This document shows, piece after piece, positions 24,894 through 35,743 of a stretch of 64,000 nucleotides of DNA. The stretch is from NCBI RefSeq assembly GCF_000237925.1, contig NC_031499.1:3612775-3676774 (forward strand), read 5' to 3'. Origin of the DNA: Schistosoma mansoni. Lineage: Eukaryota > Platyhelminthes > Trematoda > Strigeidida > Schistosomatidae. Made by a program: the position numbers and the translations under genes. The number at the start of each line of letters is the position of its first letter. Positions within the stretch are counted from its first letter, which is position 1. The notes under the pieces were generated by a model. That model ran no database searches. It was not told the DNA's origin and saw nothing but the letters and a program-made list of their open reading frames with translations.

Positions 24894-25515
24894 AGAAGGG
24901 GTTTTGTGGAGATTTCAGTATTTGCATAGTTGAAAGCATGAGTCAATTGAAGCTAGACCACCAAGGAAAACCTGGAAGCACTGGACTGCCGTTTCGTCCC
25001 ATTGTGGGACTCCTCAGTAGTGCGCATTCACGATTCCACCTCGCGAGATTCGAACCCAGGACCTATCAGTCTCGCACGCGAGCGCCTAACCTCTAGAACC
25101 ACTGAGCCGGTATCCAACGGTGTTAATGTCTAACTTCAACCAATCCACGAAATCGAGCAACCATCCACTATTGTCTTCAGTGAGTTGATATCTCCCAACA
25201 GACCTGGTTAAACTCCGCTGGTCATTGATTCTCACTAGAACTCCAGGAAATATCTCTTAAAGCCAATCACTAGTGAGCATATGTTGATTATTATCAGAAG
25301 GGGTTTTTGTGGAGATTTTAGTAATTTTATAGTTGAAATCATGAGTCAATTGAAGCTAGACAATCGTGGAAAACCTGAAAGCACTTGACGGATGCACACT
25401 GCTGAGGAGTCCCACAATAGAACGAAACAGCCATCCAATGCTTCCAGGCTTTCCATGGTGGTCTAGCTTCATGATTTTAACTTTAAAATTACTAAAATCT
25501 CCACAAAAAACCCTT
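24894..25515. repeat. Hammerhead SINE family B, tandem copy ending in an inverted arm
   Basis: - strand: T2 end, tail, ribozyme (24978-25023), B box (ATTCGAACCCAGGA), A-box region, 5' region, then a second - tail and ribozyme start 403 bp after the first. At about 25390 it flips to +: ribozyme second half, tail and T2 end (CTCCACAAAAAACCC). The 403 bp spacing gives the unit length of family B. Flanking target repeats are not clear here. Confidence 0.85.
24978..25023 (-). ncRNA. Hammerhead ribozyme, family B
   Basis: Sense strand: GCACUA, CUGAGGAG, UCCCACAAUGGGA (strong stem II), CGAAAC, GGCA, GUC, CAGUGC. All core bases are present. The closing pair of stem I is mismatched and stem III is weakened, so activity is uncertain. 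Confidence 0.7.
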
Positions 25516-26000
25516 TCTGATCTTAATAAATAATTAAAATAGATTTAATCCTCAAACTTATTAGCTTGTTTTTCTTATCAGTTTATTACATGTGAACCAA
25601 TTTTCCTATTTTATTCTATTTGACATTTAAAGAGAATGTTTATATAATTGATAAAGTGAGAGAGAGAGAGAGCGAAAGGGAAAATTGGGTAGCACAGTGA
25701 AGGGGAAAAAAATCAATACACCAGATTTTATTTATCTTCCTTTCCAATTTGATTAAAATAAACTGGTTTCATCATCTTTATTCTTCTTTATAGTAAAATA
25801 TGGAGTAGAGAAAAGAATGTTCGTTAATGCAATCGGTTTAATTATTAAAAAAATCCTTCGTTATTTTATTCTTTTATTATACCAGTTGGAGATAGAAAAG
25901 TAAAAAAAAAATTGAACATTGATCCATTCTGATACAAATTTGTAAATTTTTTCTTCCAAAAAATTCTATATCCCTATTTCTGATAATCTGAAATATACAT

Positions 26001-26605
26001 AAGCAAAGATGGATAGTAGCTAGCAATGATATCCAGTTTGACGCGCGTTTCGACTTATTCGAGACTGGTCAGCTGGATGTACCTGCATCTCAGAGTTGAT
26101 GTTCACTGTGGGACTCAAACCCAGTACCGTTCGCTTCAAACGCCATCGCGTTATCCACTCGGCCACTGAGTCCTCATAACCACTTGCTTGTGCGATGGGG
26201 TGAAGTTTAAATTCATTTAGTATCGTATGTTTTAATCTTCTCATTGGTGCTTAGGACTGCAATTGGTCAGTCTCTTATTGGCATATATGCATCCAATGCG
26301 TATTGCCTCGATATTGTCTTAATTCACAAGCATTATAAGCAAAGATGGATAGTGGCTAGCAATGATATCCAGTTTGACGCGCATTTCGTCTTATTTGGGA
26401 CTCGTCAGCTGAATATACCTGCAAATAGGATGAAACGCGCGTCCTGGATTCCACTGCTAGCCACTATCCATCTTTGCTTACAGTGCTTGTGAATTAAGAC
26501 AATATCGAGGCAATACTCACAGTATGCACATATGCCAATAAGAGACTGACCAGTTGCAGTCCTAAACATCAATGGGAAGATTCAAACAAGGAATACTAAG
26601 TGAAT
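26001..26605. repeat. Sm-alpha SINE, tandem dimer plus inverted arm
   Basis: - strand from T1 (AAGCAAAGATGG): ribozyme, B box (ACTCAAACCCAGTAC), A-box region, segment B, then at 26337 the next unit starts; spacing is 336 bp, the known Sm-alpha unit size (~335). After the second ribozyme it flips near 26416 to + (ribozyme second half, T1 region, segment B to AAGTGAATT). Imperfect flanking repeats: tgaaatatacat (25989) and tgaaatacatat (26606). Both tandem ribozymes share an odd stem I side, GUCAAACUGG. Confidence 0.88.
26367..26414 (-). ncRNA. Hammerhead ribozyme, Sm-alpha variant
   Basis: Sense strand: CAGCUGACGAG, stem II GUCCCAAAUAAGAC, GAAAU, GCGCGUC, then AAACUGGAU. The core is intact. 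Three extra bases separate the cleavage site from stem I, so folding is doubtful. Confidence 0.55.
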
Positions 26606-26635
26606 TGAAATACATATAGCTTTTGTTTTTGATAG

Positions 26636-27080
26636 AATTATGAAATGTGGCTGGCAGTAAAATCCAGGTGGCGTGTTCTGCTTTATTTGAGACTCGTCAG
26701 CTGGATGTACTAGAATCACATAATTAATGTTTACTCTCTAAAATTCGAACCCAGTACTATCTGCTTCAAGCATCATCAGGTTATCCACTGATTTATTGAA
26801 TTCAGAAATCGAATCAATTGTTCAGTTGGTGAGAGTTTTGATTCAATTCAAAATTATTCAAATTATCCCGTTGTTGATATTTCTGGTTGGAATTTGAACA
26901 ACCTTGGTTGAGATATGGGCATCCTATGAGATTTGTCATGATATAGCCATTATGACACAAATTCTGGATTCCACTGCTAACCACATTTCATCTATTTTAT
27001 ATGAACTTATATCATAATGGTTACATCGAAACCATTTGCACGGGATGTATATATGCCAACTAATACTCATCAAATTTCAG
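26636..27080. repeat. Sm-alpha SINE, degenerate inverted pair
   Basis: Left - arm 26636-26830 with ribozyme traces (AAATCCAGG ... GACTCGTCAGCTGGATGTA) and B box (ATTCGAACCCAGTAC). Right + arm from about 26950 (CTGGATTCCACTGCTAACCA) into segment B traces. About 120 bp of unrelated DNA lies between. Confidence 0.6.
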
Positions 27081-27199
27081 TTAAAAACGACGAAAAACTA
27101 AGCTAATATTCGTATGGTTAAATTTTAATTTTGATTTGATTTTCTTTTCTCTAAAATATGGAAACCATCATAAGTTTATAAAAGTACCACTTCCCTATT

Positions 27200-27603
27200 T
27201 ACAATTGATTGATCACTGGGTGGTGATCACTGTCATGTATATCAAGTCTTTCTTAGAGCAGATTGAATCCTATCGATCAAGTTGCAATGTGACCACCAGT
27301 CTAGGTAACGTGAAATCGCGTGCACTATATTGAGATAAGATGGTGGTTGGAGGTAGTTAACAGGAAGCCCTGAACTTGATCGATAGGATTCGACCTACAT
27401 CTCAGTCCTACAGGAGGCCATTCGCAGCACGGAAAGCTGCATGATAACGTCTCTGACTGTGAAGCTGGATGACAGGAGATCAAATCCATCAGGGAGCATC
27501 AGTTACCTGAAGATTACAGATACACTATGCTGACAAGTTCCAAGTAGCACGGAACCTAGGCTCAGGGTTTCCTGTCGACTACCTCCAACCACCATCTTAT
27601 CAC
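27200..27603. repeat. Hammerhead SINE family C, inverted pair
   Basis: Left - arm about 27200-27397, right + arm about 27398-27603. The + arm holds a tRNA-like head (TAACGTCTCTGACTGTGAAG, GATCAAATCCATC) and a worn ribozyme, then ACTACCTCCAACCACCATCT. The - arm holds the reverse complement of that end, giving a perfect 24 bp inverted repeat (27351-27374 against 27579-27602). The left arm stops almost at the ribozyme cleavage point. Confidence 0.75.
27525..27571 (+). ncRNA. Hammerhead ribozyme, family C, decayed
   Basis: Reads CUGACAAG, stem II ...CCAAGUAGCAC, GGAAC, CUAGG, CUC, AGGG. Compared with the better copy at 45.6 kb both core blocks and the cleavage triplet have changed. Confidence 0.55.
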
Positions 27604-28224
27604 TTGAGAATTGCCGGTTAGTTTGAATTTTTTCACTTACCTACTTATAAATCACATCATAATTCATAAATATGAAACTATGTTTAATAATGTGAACCAA
27701 ACAAGTTTTTTTCGATGACAACTTGATCAGAGAATTGGTTTTCAAGCCTGAAATGTATTAATCAATAATTACCGTATTAAACTGAATTATGTTTTTAAAT
27801 CAGATATGTTATCAAATGGATTAGATTAATTCTGACATTTATTATATTGTAATATGGTAATTGAAGTCATTTTATAGAGAATGAATTGATTTTTACATGA
27901 TAGCAGACATAGATTGGCAATTATTGAAAAAGAAAAAGTATTATATTACTCTTTTGACCTAATCTAGGACTCTCTAAAATTATGTGTTCATGATTCACCC
28001 CATTTGGGATTGAATATAATACCTTTATATCATATATAAAATAGTTAACAATTAAAGCTATTAGGTTAGCGTTCAATAGTACAAATATCTAATTTCAATC
28101 AATATGTAATATAAAACGAAAAAAATACAATGTCATTAGGTAAAATTGCTTCAATCTTGATATTATCTAAATTCCATCAATCACTATAGCTTCTTAAAAA
28201 GATTTCAGGATCATCTTATAGTTG
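27604..28224. other. Intergenic, nothing recognised
   Basis: AT-rich; no supported gene or repeat. Confidence 0.5.
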
Positions 28225-28770
28225 TTTTTTTTTTATTTTATTTATTTGAACACATAAATATTGATACAAGGGGGCATCAAATTTTTATGCGCCACACAAA
28301 AAATGGTCATTTCATTTTAATTATGTGAGGTCTATGACACTGCTCAGGTGCCCAGATCGAAGCATGTGGTTTTTATAGGGGGCCACACCCGGAGCCTTTG
28401 ATCTAAAGGTCTGATCCACAAGGCAGTAAAGCATCAGGAAGAGATGCAGTACCATGGTAGCCGGTGACCAACAATTGACTCATACACCATTTATTTCTTC
28501 AGGATACTGGAGCCCATGTGCACCAGTCGTTCGGAATGAGAGTTTTCCAATTTCCCTAGGTGGACGTCCCGTGTCCACCAACGTGGTTAAAGCGCCGGAC
28601 ATTCGCTTTACGTCCTATCAATTTCGTAAACATAAGTAATACCACGAAAAGGCAGTGAGTAGTACTTCCCTGACAGAGGCTGTATACTCGTTGCCGTGTG
28701 AGAGCATTTCGAGAGAGAGAGAGGACGGGCCCTTCCCACCTTCGGCCGTACCAGGGCATTTAGGGGCCAA
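28225..28770 (-). repeat. Family D repeat, copy 2
   Basis: - strand copy: A/T tail (ttttattttatttatttg on +), then ACACATAAATATTGATACAA, GCGCCACACAAA, CCACACCCGGAGCCTTTGAT, and the head GGCCGTACCAGGGCATTTAG. Nearly full length by comparison with copies 1, 3 and 5. Confidence 0.8.
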
Positions 28771-29689
28771 CTAATAAACTAATTATTATAATTTATTTGA
28801 AGGAATTTTATGAAATTTAGTTTAATTGATAGATTTTATTATATATTCAATAGATTTATTGTTTAAATGACTTTAAAATTTTAACTTTTTTGGTTGACCT
28901 TGAACCATTAAATCTTCTTTTTTTTTTTAAAAAAAAACTATTTTCTAAAAAACTTTTTCTTTTATTTATTTTATTTAAAAGAGACAAAAAATATTGATTA
29001 TTTTCTATAAAATAAAAATTAAAAATATGAATTTAATTATCAGTAAAGTTTTAAAAGTGAAAAAGTAAAGAGGAAAAGAAAAAGAGAAAAAGAAAAGAGA
29101 AAAAAAGAAAAAAGAGAAAAAAAAGAAAAAATTACCAGTAATAAAAGCCAAAAATGAATTGACATACATTTTAATGTGAATAATATGAAATGAATTCATT
29201 AAATTCAGTTATCTTTCTATGTTATGTCCTCATTGTTCAATGAATACACGTACACACACACACACACCTATAAGTTTTTTTGTTTAATAGTTAGCAACAG
29301 TAATTAGTATCAACTACTGTTTAATTGGGTACATAGGACAAGATAAAGAAAAATGGTACTAACTTATAAAAACAGAACATGTAACTATTTGTACTAAAGT
29401 ATAAGAGAAGGGAATAGGATTTATAAAAGGAAATAATAATAATCTAAGCTAATGGTTGAATATATAAAGCTAATCATTATCATGAACATGATTATTAACA
29501 AGAGTAATTATATGGACTTTGTGTTAATAGTAGTAGTAGTAGTAGTAGTAACAACAACAATATTGACAAACAAATCCGCAATGATGCCAGAATTACCCAA
29601 TGTAATCAGTATAATTTACATTATAGAATGAATATTGATTAAATTAAGTGGAGTTTTACCAAATTATCATTCAACTACTATGTAAAATC
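28771..29689. repeat. Low-complexity AT/purine region with microsatellites
   Basis: Contains poly(T)/poly(A) near 28918-28936, a purine-only run of A with scattered G at about 29058-29125, (AC)n at 29249-29266 and (TAG)n at 29526-29549. The 64-codon Phe-rich ORF here is simply the complement of the purine run. No gene seen. Confidence 0.7.
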
Positions 29690-29995
29690 AGAAAGGGTTT
29701 TGTTGAGAATTTGGTATTTTCATAGTTGAAATCATGAGTCAATTGAAGCTAGATCACTAAGGAAAACCTGGAAGAATTGGATGGCCGTTTCGTCCTATTA
29801 TGGAGCTCCTCAGCAGTGCGCACCCACAATCCCGCACCCGCAAGATTCGAACCCATGACCTACCAGTCTCGCGCTAGAGCACTTAACCGATAGACTACTG
29901 AGCCGCTATCCAGCGGTGTTAGTATCTAACTTCAACCAATCCACGATTTTGTGCAACCATCCACCAATTGTCTTCAGTGGATTGATATCTCTACA
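29690..29995 (-). repeat. Hammerhead SINE family B, 5'-truncated copy
   Basis: T2 end (CAGAAAGGGTTTTGTTGAG), tail, ribozyme, B box (ATTCGAACCCATGACC), A box region (CGATAGACTACTGAGCC) and the start of the 5' region to TTGTCTTCAGTGG. The ribozyme has lost stem I pairing and its cleavage triplet is AUC. Confidence 0.8.
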
Positions 29996-30114
29996 AGTTT
30001 AGGATTATTGATAACACTTGATTTCCCTGAGTTTGTTTTCAATGAGAAAGAATATCGTTCCACTCATCAATCTATCTATCTATCACTCTATCCATATATA
30101 TATTCAAATTGAAT

Positions 30115-30647
30115 AGAGGTTTTGTGGAGATTGTAGTAATTTAATAGTTGAATTCATGAATTGATTAAAGCTAGATCACCATGGAATACCTAGAATCACT
30201 AGACGGCTGTTTCGTCCTAGTATGGGAAACCTCAGTGGCGTGCATCCATGATCCCTCACACGGGACTCGAACTCAGGTCTTTCGTTCGTTAATGTTTAAC
30301 ACCTTGATCACTGACCTGGCGTCTGACGGTTTTAATGTCTAACATCAGCACGATATCACACCATCGTCCACTATTGTTTCCAGTGAGTAACTGCCTGATA
30401 ACAGAAACGGTGACGCAATATCATGGATTGATTGAAGTTAGACATTAACACCGTCGGACTATCAACCAGTGGTCTGAGGGCTAAGTGTTTGCGTGAGAGA
30501 CTAGAGGTTCTGGGTCCGAATCTCCAGTCTGAGGGATCGAGGATGCACACTTCTATGGAGTCCCGTGCTAGGATGAAACGGCCATCTAGTACTTCCAGGT
30601 TTTACATGGTGGTCTAGCTTTAATCAACTCATAAATCCAACCATTAT
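30115..30647. repeat. Hammerhead SINE family B, inverted pair
   Basis: Left - arm from T2 (AGAGGTTTTGTGGAG) through ribozyme, B box (GACTCGAACTCAGG) and 5' region to ACAGAAACGG. Right + arm from TGACGCAATATCATGGATTG through A and B boxes and ribozyme to the T1 end (ATAAATCCAACCATTAT). Flanks are similar (attcaaattgaat at 30102, attaatttgaat at 30648), consistent with an old target duplication. Both ribozyme cores are damaged. Confidence 0.75.
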
Positions 30648-30659
30648 ATTAATTTGAAT

Positions 30660-32275
30660 TATGTAAGTGTTTGCTGATAACTGTTATTACAGACATCATT
30701 TTTCTTCGAACGATCTAACTTAACATAGTAAATCAAAGTAATACTTTGAACATTTATATGAAATATTAACAAAAAAAAGGTTCACTTAGGTATTTGGGTT
30801 CTTGTTTTGTGAAATATTTTTAATTGTATCCTATGTATTACAATTTGTTATAATCATATGGTCAAAACTTATATTTACGTAATACGTTGTGTTTATAAAT
30901 GATCTGATTTGATTTAACAAAAAGTCAAATTAGCCTAAGAAGTTTTGGTAGTTTACATGAATGATTATCAACTTAAGAAAAAATTGGTTCAGTGAATAGT
31001 TCTGTTTTTGGCGAATTTATTCTCAAAGCTGTACAGTTGCAAATCTGTACATGGTTTACCAAAAATGGTAATAATTACAATGCCGTACCAGGACATTTGT
31101 TGACGAATATCAGAAAGGATTTAACGATATATCTTATACGTAATATTTCTATATTATAACGAACTCTATATTATCTTATACTGAAAATTTCATAATAAAA
31201 TTAAATATGATTAACACTAGATTTGCCTATCATTTTAAAAACTCATGAAAGTCACTTAATCCCAATGGGTTTCTGCTAATCTAGTACTTCATACTGATAA
31301 TTACTTATAACCTCTTATGAAATTAATCAATTACTTAAAAAATAAGAAAATATTACTTAGTTGTTATCATCGTGCCGGTTGGAGTAAGATTCACAACTGA
31401 AGAAAATTTTCATCATGAAGTACTATATAATCGTTTTCTTCTAATTTGCGATTTTTCATGAGTGCATCGTCACCAACTAACACAAGAATTAAATCCAGAC
31501 CTTTCACTACTGTCTTAATCTGTCTACAGTTTCCCTCTGGATGGTTGGCAAATTCGTCTCCAAACCAGTCAATGGTCAGTATATTGTTATTATTTACTAA
31601 GATCATGGTAAGTTAATTGCATGAAAAGTCATCATTTTCTCAAAATTCTAGCCCTTCACTATCATTAACATTTGAAACAATCTTCTACATTATTAGAAGC
31701 AGCTTATAGGACATTCTACGCTGGTAATCTTGCGCTTTTATTTTCTAGTAGACCAGAAGTATCTACCCAAACATAGGGTAAGTTACCTGAGTTCATCTCC
31801 TCAATTTTCATTCACAAACTCAGTCACTTCATCAGAGATAGCTATACCGGACGTACTACCAGGTAACTTGACCAAAGATGAACGAGCATATACCAGCTAG
31901 GTTTGGAATGAGCCCGATAAAAAACTATCTGGAGGTCTTTCTTTCCACACCTGGTTGACAGTGATAATATGGTAGACAAAACAGAATCATTTTGAGTGAT
32001 CTATCGTATACCTTCATCATTTACGAATGGAGTTCAGTTCCGTCTCCTACTTATACCAGAGGCTTTAAGGATCCGAACCCATTATAACCCTAGTTTTATG
32101 TGTTAAAAATAAATTTGTGACAGCCTTGTCCCTTCCTTGGACGTATATGACATAGTAAACGATTTTACTTATTCTTCTCACATCCTGTACTTATTTGTTA
32201 CTTTTCACCTCTTTTTGTTCACATTCCTCAATAACTAATTATTAACACACTTCTTATTACGTAATGTGACCATTC
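30660..32275. other. Intergenic; one unexplained ORF
   Basis: AT-rich. A - strand 71-codon ORF at 31391-31606 (IDWFGDEFANHPEGNCRQIK, KTVVKGLDLILVLVGDD) looks compositionally like protein but matches no family I know. 31690-32160 is less AT-rich than its surroundings and may be an old element. No host gene can be supported. Confidence 0.35.
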
Positions 32276-32283
32276 ATTTTTGT

Positions 32284-32698
32284 ATTTGTTGGTTGAGTCC
32301 TCCCATTGATGTTTAGGACTGCAAGTGATCAGTCGCTTATTGGCATATGTGCATCCTATATATATATCCTATATTATCCTATATTATCTTATGTCACAAG
32401 CATTATAAGCAGAGACAGATGCACATAGGTCAATATGAGACTGATCATTTGCGGTCATAAACATCAGTGCGAAGATTTAAACAACCAAAACAAAAATGAA
32501 TTAAAAATTCACCCCATTGCACAACCTGGTGGCCATCTGAACTCGGCAACTAAGTAGATTACAAGATTGCGCATGAGACGAACAGTACTGAGTTTAACTC
32601 GTGGGGTGAGTATCAACTCTGGGATACAGGTGCATACGGTTGACGAGTCCCAGATGGGGCGAAACGCTCGTCCCGCACTACACTGTTAGCTATCACCT
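32284..32698. repeat. Sm-alpha SINE, inverted pair
   Basis: Left - arm is segment B (to about 32408, interrupted by an ATCCTATATT mini-repeat). Right + arm runs through segment B, A box area, GTTTAACTCGTGGGG, and the ribozyme (TTGACGAG, CCCAGATGGGG, CGAAAC, GCTCGTC) to the T1 region. Flanks share atttttgt (32276-32283 and 32699-32706). The ribozyme has U in place of the invariant first core C. Confidence 0.7.
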
Positions 32699-32994
32699 AT
32701 TTTTGTGATTATTATTTTTTTAAGCCCAAGTTTGAACTACATCCCATGTTGAACTATTGACTAGAATTTTTATTATTGTTGTCACTATCAATAGACACCT
32801 GTCTTCTTATCATGAGTTTGTACCCTTTACCTATTATGTGTAGTTATGCGATCTAATCATCGACTCAAATATTTCCGTGATTGGTTCAATATTTCCATAT
32901 ACATACATAAATATTCATGTTTAGTAGAGTTAAACTTAATAATGATCTAATTGAAAACAATATTGTTTACTTATATCTGATGCTATTCTAATTT

Positions 32995-33395
32995 CTTTAT
33001 AGTTGAAATCATGAGTCAATTGAAGCTCGACCGCCATGGAAAACCTGGAAGCATTGGACGGCCGTTTCGTCCTACTGTGGGACTCCTCAGTAGTGCGCAT
33101 CCACGATCCCGCCTCGCGAGATTCAAACTCAGGACCTACCAGTCTCGCGCGCGAGCAGTGAACCTCTAGACCAATGAGCCGGCATCCAACGGTGTTGATG
33201 TCTAACTTCAACTGATCCACGATTTCGAGCAACCGTTCACTAATTGTCTTCAGTGAGGTGTTATCTCGCAACAAACGTTGTTGAACTCCACTGAGCATTG
33301 CTTCTCACTAGAACTCCAGGACATATATCTTGAAGTCAGTCACTAGTGAGCATATGACTATAATCAGAGGGGGTTTTGTGGAGATTTCTAATTTC
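32995..33395 (-). repeat. Hammerhead SINE family B, full unit
   Basis: - strand: T1 region (TAGTTGAAATCATGAG), ribozyme near 33052-33096, B box (ATTCAAACTCAGGACC), A box region (CTCTAGACCAATGAGCC), 5' region through CACTAGTGAGCATATG, then the T2 end of a neighbouring unit (CAGAGGGGGTTTTGTGG). About 400 bp, one full circle of the element. Ribozyme core intact, stem I mismatched. Confidence 0.82.
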
Positions 33396-33607
33396 CTTAA
33401 CCAGAAATATTCTGCTTGAGCAGCGTTCACAAGCGATTCACAGAATGAAGTTCATTACAGATCATCCACACGGCTAGCCATTTATTTAATAGCACGAAAT
33501 ATCACCAACGTTTAATTTATTCATTAGCACAATAAGTTAGCATTCATCTTGTCAATGAATCACTCTTGGATTTATTATGGTTTACACTGAAACATTTGAT
33601 TCACTTG

Positions 33608-33708
33608 ACAAAAAGAGTCCCATAATAGGACGAAACGACTGTCCAGTGCTTCTAGGTTTACCATGATGGTCTAGCTTCAATTGGCTCATGATTTCAACTA
33701 TGAAAAAG
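33608..33708 (+). repeat. Hammerhead SINE family B, 3' fragment
   Basis: Begins inside ribozyme stem II (AGAGTCCCATAATAGGAC), then GAAACGACTGTCCAGTGC, tail (GGTCTAGCTTCAATTGGC) and the T1 end (TGATTTCAACTATG). Confidence 0.8.
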
Positions 33709-34339
33709 CCATTTTCTTCAATATTTCATCTACCTAAATAATCCTAGATATTTCATAATATACCCCTAAATGATTTTTCCGAAAGTTATCAAAACACTTT
33801 ATCGCCCAGCTAGCGTATCTAGTAAAAAGTTTACAATATGACCCTCCTTTTTTAAAAAAACGATTCAGTAAAAGTATATAAAACTGTCGACCTTGAGAGA
33901 CCAATTAGTCAATCGATAAACAGTGCATAGTTATAAAACAATTTGCCGTCAAAAAAAAACAATGAAATTACAAGATAAATAGTTTCGATATACATAACAC
34001 TTTCATATGAGATTAGTTATTATAGTAAAGGAAAAACAGTCAAGTTTTTGCATTAGGAGTTGGGCTAGTATTCTGAATTAAGGTAAAAATCTACATCACA
34101 TACTGATATCACCTAATATCACTTAAGGGTTGAAGTTTAAAATAAGAAATTAGAGTGGGAGAATACTACCTAACTACACAAACACTCGACTATGTTACAT
34201 CAAGTAGTCTCGCAGATAATTTGCATTTGGAGTAAATATCTATCGTATTTTTAATATAAACACCAAGTTATATTCACTATTTGGTTGCATAATCGATGTC
34301 TATACCTAGTAACTAACTTTAAGAGATAAATCTCGTAAA
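33709..34339. other. Intergenic, nothing recognised
   Basis: AT-rich; no supported gene or repeat. Confidence 0.5.
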
Positions 34340-34625
34340 CCTAGTGCGAAACTGTGACCAGTTAAGCTAATCCGTGTCGGGTGTGAGACAGTTACCCACC
34401 GAAAACAATGGAAGATAGTCGCATAATATCGTGGATTGGTTGAAGTTAGACATTAATACCATTGAATGTCTGCCTAGTGGGCTAGAGGTTTGGCGTTCGC
34501 ACTCCAGACCAAAGGTCCTGGGTTCGAGCCCCTCTGATACGAGATAGTGAATGCGCACTCTTGAAGAGTCCCATAGTAGGACGGAACGGCCATCCACTTC
34601 TTCCAGGTTTTCAATGGTGGTCAAT
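34340..34625 (+). repeat. Hammerhead SINE family B, variant copy
   Basis: 5' region, A box (GTGGGCTAGAGGTTTGGCG), B box (GGGTTCGAGCCCC), ribozyme remnant (GCGCACTCTTGAAGAGTCCC, GGACGGAACGGCCATCC) and a short tail. Core blocks are altered. Confidence 0.75.
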
Positions 34626-35249
34626 TCATCATCTCAATCAAAATATATGTTTTTATCAATTTCTAACATTTTGAGAACCAAACATTGACAAATTTCACTT
34701 AGTTCATAACAAAATAGAAGTTATTTTATACTATGTTTTCAGTTTTGCACAAAATATCCATAAGGTGTTAGTTTAATTCTGACTGCTTCACCAAAAGCTA
34801 GCAGTAGTATAGTATAGTATACTTTTACTTAACTACAACCAGTAGAACTATTCATTTTATTTCTTCAATCACTTTAATGATTGTATGTGAAATAGATTAC
34901 AGTAAACAATTAGATCTCTATACAATTTATGTATTTTTAATTGTGATAAACTGAACAATCATAGATTATATTCAAGGTTAGTTAGTTGATAAGATTCACC
35001 ATATCATAGGATAACTTATCAAAAGAAATATAACTACACGTTAATACATTTCATGGTAAAAAAAAATACTATTGTTAATAAGAGGGAATTGCATCACCAA
35101 GGGATATTGATTATAGAACCAGTGTAAAAGAAAGTTAGGAAATACTGAACAGGTGTTTGTTGTTTTCCAATTTGAAACACTTAAGCAACATGATGCAAAT
35201 ATTCGGTGAAATAAAAATTGGATAAATATTGAGGATTGACAAAAATCAT

Positions 35250-35380
35250 GTGGCTATCAGGACTCAGTAGCTGAGTGGATAACGTGTTGGCGTTTGAAGC
35301 GAAAGGTACTGGGTTCGAGTCCCAGAGTGAACATCAACTCTGAAATGCAGGTACATCCAGCTGACGAGTCCAAAATAGGA
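35250..35380 (+). repeat. Sm-alpha SINE, cut inside the ribozyme
   Basis: Head intact: ACTCAGTAGCTGAGTGGATA (A box), GGTACTGGGTTCGAGTCCC (B box), then GTACATCCAGCTGACGAGTC and stem II, where an LTR-like repeat begins. Confidence 0.85.
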
Positions 35381-35743
35381 CTATTGTTGTACGTTGTACT
35401 ACTTTTGAGTTATCCCCAGTCTATCAATTACTATCTCCCTTATTCACAGCCACATTTGGCTAAATCTTGTACAAATGTTATTTTCTATTCTATGGTACGA
35501 TGTAGTCTGTCTAGTTGGTATATAAACCCAGTATGTTTGAAATAAATGATTCATATTGCAGAGGCTATTATTGGTGTTCTGAACTTAACTGGCTGGACTA
35601 GGTGGGAATCAGGACCGAGAGGTACTCTAAACTCCTCGTACGGGCTTACACGTCCTTGTTCCGATCGGTAATTTACTGCTCTCTACTCGGGGGTATTATA
35701 ATGTTATACATTTATTGAGCACACAAGGCCACAAGTTATAACA
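35378..35743 (+). mobile_element. LTR-like repeat, family 2, copy 1
   Basis: About 365 bp shared with 47104-47470. It has the parts expected of an LTR in order: TATA box (ggtatataaaccc), poly(A) signal (gaaataaatgattc), then a 3' part (CTGGACTAGG...). It follows directly on the truncated Sm-alpha copy, which it may have interrupted. Probably a solo LTR; ends not proven. Confidence 0.5.

Noticed and set aside
24978-26414. Spaced tRNA-like and ribozyme repeats considered as a CRISPR-like or satellite array
   Set aside because: No regular short spacers; at most one full unit plus partials per locus, with target duplications, so retroposition explains it.
27351-27602. 24 bp terminal inverted repeats suggesting a MITE
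   Set aside because: The inverted ends are overlapping arms of an inverted family C SINE pair; the second copy (45.6 kb) has its target duplication well outside them.
29005-29199. Phe-rich membrane-protein-like ORF
   Set aside because: Complement of an A/G-only low-complexity run.
32936-33298. 120-codon - strand ORF
   Set aside because: Chance reading frame through a family B SINE; the same peptide pieces (SQLKLD, HGKPG...) recur wherever the SINE does.
35270-35345. tRNA gene (A and B boxes, GGGTTCGAGTCCC) here and in many other places
   Set aside because: The boxes belong to SINE heads; no cloverleaf with a paired acceptor stem could be drawn and each is followed by ribozyme sequence.
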